Shown here: positions 62,501 to 64,000 of the stretch, in pieces
How positions within the stretch are numbered: position 1 is the first letter of the stretch
How the letters are laid out: every line of letters begins with the position of its first letter
NCBI RefSeq assembly: GCF_030867095.1
Contig: NC_081827.1
Span: 211,849,310-211,913,309, forward strand
Origin: Alligator mississippiensis
Lineage: Eukaryota > Chordata > Crocodylia > Alligatoridae
Length of the DNA stretch: 64,000 nt
Direction of reading: 5' to 3'
Program-made: the position numbers and the translations under genes
Notes under the pieces: generated by a model
The model's input: only the letters and a program-made list of their open reading frames with translations
Databases searched by the model: none
Told to the model about the DNA's origin: nothing

Positions 62501-62908
62501 ATTCCAATTCTCAATTACAAAAAAATCACTGCAAGACAGAGTTTCAGATAAACTTGGTAAGAAGGCCCCAGGATGCATTAAGAATTACACTGCAGGTTAA
62601 TTTGTCTTAAATGCATCTTACTTTCCAAGTTATCCTTCATCTGAATCCCTGCCATCACATGCCTTTATCCAAGTGTATTTGAAATGGGAAAAAGTGTGTC
62701 CAAGTTTATGTAGATGTTTAAAAAAAAAAAAAAAAAACACAAAAAACTGTGATTGAGACCATATATATTGTCACCTCAAGAGGTCACAAACCTAGGTAGC
62801 TATTCATCATCACATCCACTGATTTGTCCACCCTTATATTGGGAGGTAGTGTTTTGTATACAAACTGATCAGGATCAGTATCAGAAACACTTGTCAAAAA
62901 CAGAAGAC
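28130..62908 (-). CDS. ITGA6: ITGA6 gene, X2 exon to both alternative C-termini (5' part off the right edge)
   Basis: Integrin alpha-6 pairs with beta-1 or beta-4 as a plasma-membrane laminin receptor, including in hemidesmosomes. Twenty-two exons join in frame with GT/AG borders. In order they encode the later beta-propeller blades with three Ca-binding loops ([27 protein letters not shown]), the thigh and calf domains, an RRKR|E furin-type cleavage site, and one transmembrane helix ending in WK. Two alternative CGFF tails follow: A ending TSDA and B ending ESYS. The tail sequences and the 130-nt A exon match known alpha-6 organisation rather than alpha-3 or alpha-7. The PDK1 neighbour confirms the locus. 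No coding break was seen. Signal peptide, early propeller and X1 exons are outside the window. Confidence 0.98.
30088..30748 (-). mobile_element. Inverted-repeat element family 1, copy B (inside ITGA6 3' UTR)
   Basis: Reverse-oriented match to copy A over its whole length, ending GTTTCATCTACACACG followed by 13 C. It includes a nearly perfect 31-bp palindrome at about 30267-30297 (AAACTAAAACTCCTT and its inverse). Overlapping long frames have no recognisable domain. Confidence 0.75.
31256..31417 (-). CDS. ITGA6: ITGA6 alternative tail exon B (ends ESYS)
   Basis: With acceptor TTCTCCAG|TGTGGA it encodes 53 residues: [40 protein letters not shown] and [13 protein letters not shown], then TAG. 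It is used when exon A is skipped and continues into the 3' UTR. Confidence 0.97.
   Translation of the reverse strand, partial: CGFFQRSRYDDSVPRYHAVRIRKEERQIKDGKYKDDHEKKQWITKWSENESYS
32200..32324 (-). promoter_or_regulatory. Two UGCAUG motifs in the ITGA6 A-B intron
   Basis: TGCATG occurs on the transcribed strand at 32200-32205 and 32319-32324, about 400-530 nt downstream of exon A. UGCAUG is the RBFOX binding motif and downstream sites usually promote inclusion of the preceding exon. A further copy lies upstream at 34194-34199. Confidence 0.4.
32727..32856 (-). CDS. ITGA6: ITGA6 alternative tail exon A (ends TSDA)
   Basis: 130 nt with acceptor TTTGTAG|TGTGGT and donor AATTG|GTAATT. It encodes the short tail [35 protein letters not shown] and a stop, followed by about 22 nt of untranslated sequence before the donor. 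The length equals the 130-bp cassette reported for mammalian alpha-6A. The C-terminus resembles a PDZ ligand. Confidence 0.97.
34310..34920. mobile_element. Probable mobile element with CCGAT-rich left end (ITGA6 intron before exon A)
   Basis: GGCCAATACGATGGCC and ATCCGATAGCCGATT words lead into about 450 bp of GC-rich, non-coding DNA that contrasts with the AT-rich intron. Ends and target duplication are not defined. Elsewhere this intron has only a 26-bp T run at 33147. Confidence 0.45.
35102..35227 (-). CDS. ITGA6: ITGA6 transmembrane exon
   Basis: 126 nt (42 codons) with acceptor CTTAG|GTACGT and donor GAAG|GTGAGT. It encodes [20 protein letters not shown], then the hydrophobic helix [20 protein letters not shown] and WK. 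It ends in phase 0 so either CGFF tail exon can follow. Confidence 0.98.
36321..36419 (-). CDS. ITGA6: ITGA6 exon, calf-2 end ([14 protein letters not shown])
   Basis: 99 nt (33 codons) with acceptor AACAG|GAATAT and donor TCAG|GTGAGT, encoding [20 protein letters not shown] and [13 protein letters not shown]. Confidence 0.96.
36506..36616 (-). CDS. ITGA6: ITGA6 exon, calf-2 ([15 protein letters not shown])
   Basis: 111 nt (37 codons) with acceptor TTACAG|GACTGT and donor AGAG|GTATGT. It encodes [20 protein letters not shown] and [17 protein letters not shown] keeps a glycosylation sequon; the human NCS sequon at the exon start is DCR here. Confidence 0.96.
37204..37302 (-). CDS. ITGA6: ITGA6 exon, furin cleavage region (RRKRE)
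   Basis: 99 nt (33 codons) with acceptor GTAAAG|GACTCC and donor TCTG|GTAAGC. It encodes [20 protein letters not shown], then [18 protein letters not shown] is the basic site where alpha-6 is cut into heavy and light chains. Confidence 0.97.
38310..39009 (+). mobile_element. CR1 3' fragment (ITGA6 intron)
   Basis: TATAGGCTTGGCAGTGCTAC starts the match to the end of CR1 ORF2. [20 protein letters not shown] and [20 protein letters not shown] are readable, then frameshifts. It ends CTAACATCTATGAAGTCTA. Opposite to ITGA6 transcription. Confidence 0.92.
39800..40105. repeat. Imperfect foldback palindrome, arms about 150 bp
   Basis: GGATTAGAACTCTAATCC at 39943-39960 is the centre. Going outward, CTGGTGCTGGAGGGTGGGC pairs with GCCCAACCTTCAACACCAG, and CTGTTTTCAAAATGGGAGG pairs with CCTCCCATTCTGAAAACAG. 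There is essentially no spacer. As intron RNA of ITGA6 it would form a long hairpin. Confidence 0.7.
40579..40614 (+). repeat. Poly-A tract, 36 nt
   Basis: An uninterrupted A run in an ITGA6 intron. No clear retroposon body is attached on its 5' side. Confidence 0.95.
41690..41850. repeat. MITE fragment with AATTCAATTAATCGAGTT core
   Basis: TTCTGATTAGAAGACTCCAG, the central ATTCAATTAATCGAG, and GCATTCTAATCAGGACATG form an imperfect palindrome. It is shared with the elements near 15620 and 60960. Confidence 0.5.
41926..42099 (-). CDS. ITGA6: ITGA6 exon, calf-2 ([13 protein letters not shown])
   Basis: 174 nt (58 codons) with acceptor CTAACAG|ATAACT and donor CAGA|GTAAGT. It encodes [20 protein letters not shown] and [20 protein letters not shown]. 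Confidence 0.97.
43805..44045 (+). repeat. 240-bp pyrimidine-rich tract ending in a C21 run
   Basis: Almost purely C and T on the plus strand, ending in 21 C (44025-44045). In the ITGA6 transcript this is a purine-rich stretch. The rest of this intron (42100-44967) is unremarkable except for GC-rich DNA at 43370-43720. Confidence 0.7.
44968..45070 (-). CDS. ITGA6: ITGA6 exon, calf-2 ([11 protein letters not shown])
   Basis: 103 nt with acceptor GAACAG|AGTTGC and donor CAGA|GTGAGT, encoding [20 protein letters not shown] and [14 protein letters not shown]. Confidence 0.96.
45167..45244 (-). CDS. ITGA6: ITGA6 exon, calf-1/calf-2 ([12 protein letters not shown])
   Basis: 78 nt with acceptor TTGTAG|AACAAG and donor CTGG|GTAAGT, encoding [20 protein letters not shown] and LLSVTG, in frame with both neighbours. 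Confidence 0.95.
45420..45499 (-). CDS. ITGA6: ITGA6 exon, calf-1 ([13 protein letters not shown])
   Basis: 80 nt with acceptor TTTAG|GTAACC and donor GAAAC|GTAAGG, encoding [20 protein letters not shown] and ITLELET. The donor has C at -1 but is otherwise good. Confidence 0.95.
45711..45794 (-). CDS. ITGA6: ITGA6 exon, calf-1 ([14 protein letters not shown])
   Basis: 84 nt (28 codons) with acceptor ACTCAG|GAAAAA and donor CAAT|GTAAGT, encoding [20 protein letters not shown] and NPFKRNSN. It contains a possible NGS N-glycosylation sequon. Confidence 0.96.
45888..46077 (-). CDS. ITGA6: ITGA6 exon, calf-1 ([16 protein letters not shown])
   Basis: 190 nt with acceptor CTTTAG|TGAGAA and donor TCCG|GTAAGT. 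It encodes [38 protein letters not shown] and RELRAYP, nearly identical to mammalian alpha-6. Confidence 0.97.
46180..46320. repeat. Possible short MITE fragment
   Basis: AGGGTATGTCTACACTGTTT at the left resembles the TCTACAC-type ends of the other inverted-repeat elements in this window, followed by GC-richer DNA. The right end is not defined. Confidence 0.3.
46755..46864 (-). CDS. ITGA6: ITGA6 exon, thigh/calf ([12 protein letters not shown])
   Basis: 110 nt with acceptor CGTGCAG|TTCTTA and donor CCAAT|GTAAGA. It encodes [20 protein letters not shown] and [16 protein letters not shown], with the conserved cysteine pattern. Confidence 0.96.
47711..47869 (-). CDS. ITGA6: ITGA6 exon, thigh domain ([11 protein letters not shown])
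   Basis: 159 nt (53 codons) with acceptor TAACAG|GAAAAT and donor GAA|GTAAGT. It encodes [20 protein letters not shown] and [20 protein letters not shown]. The junction with the next exon appears about two residues shorter than the human protein as I recall it. Confidence 0.95.
48285..48442 (-). CDS. ITGA6: ITGA6 exon, thigh domain ([15 protein letters not shown])
   Basis: 158 nt with acceptor ATTTAG|AACTTA and donor CCAG|GTAAGG. It encodes [20 protein letters not shown] and ends CVKTSLVLQ. It matches the LEAEKERRKSGLSSRV region of alpha-6. Confidence 0.95.
48630..50180 (-). mobile_element. CR1 LINE copy with nearly intact reverse transcriptase
   Basis: On the minus strand: [20 protein letters not shown], then [40 protein letters not shown], the intact catalytic box [12 protein letters not shown], and the C-terminal domain to YLAGIL. 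It ends with CATTGAGTCC-type 3' sequence and CTATGAAATCTATG. Only two frame changes (near 49770 and 49370) separate the three open blocks, so it is younger than the other copies. It is 5'-truncated before the RT domain and same-sense with ITGA6. Confidence 0.95.
50660..50885. repeat. Inverted TG/CA microsatellite
   Basis: An alternating GCGCGTGTGT run (about 50797-50826) is followed directly by a long ACACAC run to 50884, with a shorter copy near 50665. Alternating purine-pyrimidine bases with facing arms could form Z-DNA or a cruciform. Confidence 0.9.
51343..51404 (-). CDS. ITGA6: ITGA6 exon, thigh domain ([10 protein letters not shown])
   Basis: A 62-nt exon with acceptor CTTACAG|CCTGAA and donor AATAA|GTAAGT, encoding [20 protein letters not shown]. 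Its first base completes a Cys codon begun by TG in the previous exon. Confidence 0.92.
51776..52340. repeat. GC-rich repeat block with internal direct repeats
   Basis: GGAGCCCCCTCAGTTGAGG near 51890 and GGAGCCCCGTCAATTGACAG near 52079 are related units. Each is followed by GGCTC, CAACTGCA or CAGCTGCA words. Non-coding; probably part of a mobile element. Confidence 0.45.
53101..53378. mobile_element. Candidate hAT-like mini-element
   Basis: The ends CAGGGATTTTTGACCT and AAGTCACAACCCCTG are imperfect inverted repeats. The flanks CGTTTGTG and CATTAGTG agree at six of eight positions. GC-rich interior without transposase. Confidence 0.5.
53709..53875. mobile_element. hAT-like mini-element, same family as 7070-9041
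   Basis: Starts CAGGGGTGGGCAAAGTGCAG and ends TTGATCACCCCA. The flanks GCCTACAG (53701-53708) and GCCTAGAG (53876-53883) are an 8-bp duplication with one mismatch. Its left end matches the right end of the 7070-9041 element inverted (AGAAAATTAATATTCATCTG). Confidence 0.8.
54978..55228. mobile_element. TA-flanked mini-element (Tc1/mariner, pogo/Tigger-like)
   Basis: CAGGCAACCCCCGCTTAGCA at the left is inverted at the right (TTAAGCAGGGGTTGCCTA), with TA on both sides (54976-54977 and 55229-55230). It contains repeated AGCGTTAAG/AGCACTAAG and CAAGATGG words. No transposase. Confidence 0.75.
55700..56460. other. GC-rich non-coding block in ITGA6 intron
   Basis: Repeat-like GC-rich DNA with no domain in any frame, between AT-rich intron sequence and TTTGCCACAGTGCGCCACAC. 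No terminal repeats were defined. The rest of this 5.6-kb intron is covered by the elements listed separately. Confidence 0.35.
57061..57156 (-). CDS. ITGA6: ITGA6 exon, thigh domain start (SRPVISIKK)
   Basis: 96 nt with acceptor AATAAG|GTCTCG and donor TCTG|GTAAGG. It encodes [20 protein letters not shown], then [11 protein letters not shown], corresponding to the SRPVINIQKTITVTPNRIDL region of the human protein. Confidence 0.94.
59262..59389 (-). CDS. ITGA6: ITGA6 exon, last propeller blade ([12 protein letters not shown])
   Basis: 128 nt with acceptor TTTTAG|ATTCTT and donor TACAG|GTAGGT. It encodes [20 protein letters not shown] and [21 protein letters not shown] is the third Ca-binding loop in the window. 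Confidence 0.96.
59549..59580. repeat. AT dinucleotide microsatellite
   Basis: At least 15 AT repeats preceded by an A run, in the intron between two propeller exons. Confidence 0.95.
59905..59993 (-). CDS. ITGA6: ITGA6 exon, beta-propeller ([10 protein letters not shown])
   Basis: 89 nt with acceptor TCAACAG|ATATTG and donor ACAG|GTAATT. It encodes [20 protein letters not shown] and [10 protein letters not shown], in frame between its neighbours. Confidence 0.95.
60121..60314 (-). CDS. ITGA6: ITGA6 exon, beta-propeller ([12 protein letters not shown])
   Basis: 194 nt with acceptor TTTAAG|TTGGCA and donor CCCAG|GTGAGA. It encodes [44 protein letters not shown] and GDVNQDGFP, an FG-GAP blade with the second Ca-binding loop. 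Confidence 0.97.
60930..61090. repeat. MITE fragment with ACTCAATTAATTGAG core
   Basis: GCATTCTAATTAGAACGCGT, the central palindrome CTCAATTAATTGAG, and CGTTCTAATTAGAATGC form an imperfect inverted repeat. Same family as 15600-15660 and 41690-41850. Confidence 0.55.
61325..61538 (-). CDS. ITGA6: ITGA6 exon, beta-propeller (GFSLDSGKG...NKDG)
   Basis: 214 nt with acceptor TTCTAG|GTTTTT and donor GATGG|GTGAGG. It encodes [34 protein letters not shown], and [16 protein letters not shown]. The DLNKDG half of the first Ca-binding loop visible here continues in the next exon. Confidence 0.97.
62792..62908 (-). CDS. ITGA6: ITGA6 alternative exon X2
   Basis: 117 nt (39 codons, phase 1/1) with acceptor TTTACAG|GTCTTC and donor CTAG|GTTTGT. 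It encodes [19 protein letters not shown] and ends VMMNSYLG, corresponding to the known mammalian X2 variant of the propeller surface loop. Skipping it keeps the frame. X1 was looked for to the right and is not in the window. Confidence 0.94.
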
Positions 62909-63454
62909 CTGTAAACATATATGGAAGGAAGAGATCAAAGAAGAATAAAAATATGGTCGTTAAACAGCAAAGCAACTGCAGAATCATGCAGGCTCATAAT
63001 AACCTAGGGCATAGCAACTGCCAATAAATGCCAATGAAAGGGAAAATTAACTGAATTTGAAAGATGCAAATCAAGAAAAATCATTTTAGAATGACAAATC
63101 CACCAGTTAAATTTATATCCTAGAATGTAAATGCAGTATTATGTTTGCTATGAAATCCATGCTGATGAACAGGAAGACCAAATACTAATCACCATACTTT
63201 TTAAAGTCTTATTCTCTGCACAGTGATCTAAAAACTCCTTCTATGGCATCCTTTCCTCAATCCAAAAGACCTCTCAGATCCTTAGTTTGGCTATCAAATT
63301 GTCTCTCTACCATCAGTAATTATTGTTCACTGCACCTATTCATTCCTGATCTTATTCCAGTTGAACAAAGGCCTCCTAGATCATTGTGTTCATTCTGCAT
63401 TTGCAGTTCATGGTCTATATCCTCTTTAAAGAGTCTCATGATCACTTTGCAGAC

Positions 63455-63515
63455 AAGGTTCTTTGGGTAAATGTGATATATTTTATTAGACCAGCTAAAT
63501 AGTTGGAAAAAAAAA
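63455..63515 (+). repeat. Dispersed repeat, second copy
   Basis: TTTTATTAGACCAGCTAAAT followed by AGTTGGAAAAA matches the family seen at 18384-18430. The rest of the right edge (62909-64000) shows no exon and no other structure. Confidence 0.4.
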
Positions 63516-64000
63516 ATTCACTCTAAGTTGGCTCTAACCTTGGCTGGCTCTCACTTTTGTGAGTGTTCCCATACGCAATGCCAAGAATTAAATCTCTCTT
63601 TTTTCCATCACCAGCACTTAACCTTCTGGATTCATTTTGATTCCATCAAACAGCAGTTTTTTTTAACTTCTGAAGTGCTGGTGTAGAGATACCAAATTAC
63701 TCTGCACTTTTCTCTTAACACTATTCAGCTTTTCAAAGATTCAGTTCAGCTTTATTCTTCACCAGGTTATCCTGTTGGTTTGCAGTCCCATCTATCCATT
63801 GACCTAGGAACAATTGTCTTTCTTCACAAATTGGTTTAAATAGGAAAGTTTTCTTTTATTATTTATCATAAAGAAAAAAAAAATCACACTATAGCAGTGT
63901 CAAGCTACATTAATGTTTAAAACTGTTAAAAGCATATTTACCAGGTTGTACTTGAATTACTTAGGACAGCCAGACTGCAAATAGTCTTAGGACAGTGGTT

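Noticed and set aside
62909..64000. Search for ITGA6 X1 exon and earlier propeller exons
   Set aside because: No match to the expected coding sequence in this segment on the minus strand; these exons must lie further right.

Overview
This window is vertebrate nuclear DNA, most likely from a non-avian sauropsid. Two intron-rich genes with GT/AG splice sites sit in a background full of CR1 LINEs and small DNA transposons. Abundant young CR1, hAT-type terminal repeats, and no tRNA-Lys SINEs or avian-style compact introns suggest a crocodilian; that assignment is inference. There is no bacterial, plasmid or phage content.

Both genes lie on the minus strand, head to tail, in the order known at the human 2q31 ITGA6-PDK1 locus. 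From about 28.1 kb to 62.9 kb is ITGA6 (integrin alpha-6). All coding exons from the alternative X2 exon to both alternative cytoplasmic tails can be placed to the base; X1 and the upstream exons lie beyond the right edge. From position 1 to 19807 is PDK1 (pyruvate dehydrogenase kinase 1), exons 1 to 7; exons 8 onward, carrying most of the ATP-binding fold, lie beyond the left edge. A CpG island at about 19.38-20.21 kb covers PDK1 exon 1 and its promoter. It holds two HIF-type ACGTG cores and a six-codon upstream ORF.

The region between the genes (about 20.2-28.1 kb) has no supported gene. It holds two hAT-like elements with 8-bp target duplications, a degenerate minisatellite-like tract (24.06-25.33 kb), and an old CR1-like element split by a younger CR1 in the opposite orientation. 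Introns hold further elements: a near-complete CR1 reverse-transcriptase copy in PDK1 intron 2, another in ITGA6 (48.63-50.18 kb), shorter CR1 pieces, hAT and TA-flanked mini-elements, a foldback palindrome at 39.8-40.1 kb, and several microsatellites.

The two genes are functionally unrelated: a laminin-receptor subunit and a mitochondrial metabolic kinase. I found no convincing undescribed system. The most useful observations are the PDK1 leader features, the retained ITGA6 alternative exons with UGCAUG motifs beside them, a transposon copy inside the ITGA6 3' UTR, and a 243-bp insert with retroposition-like flanks.
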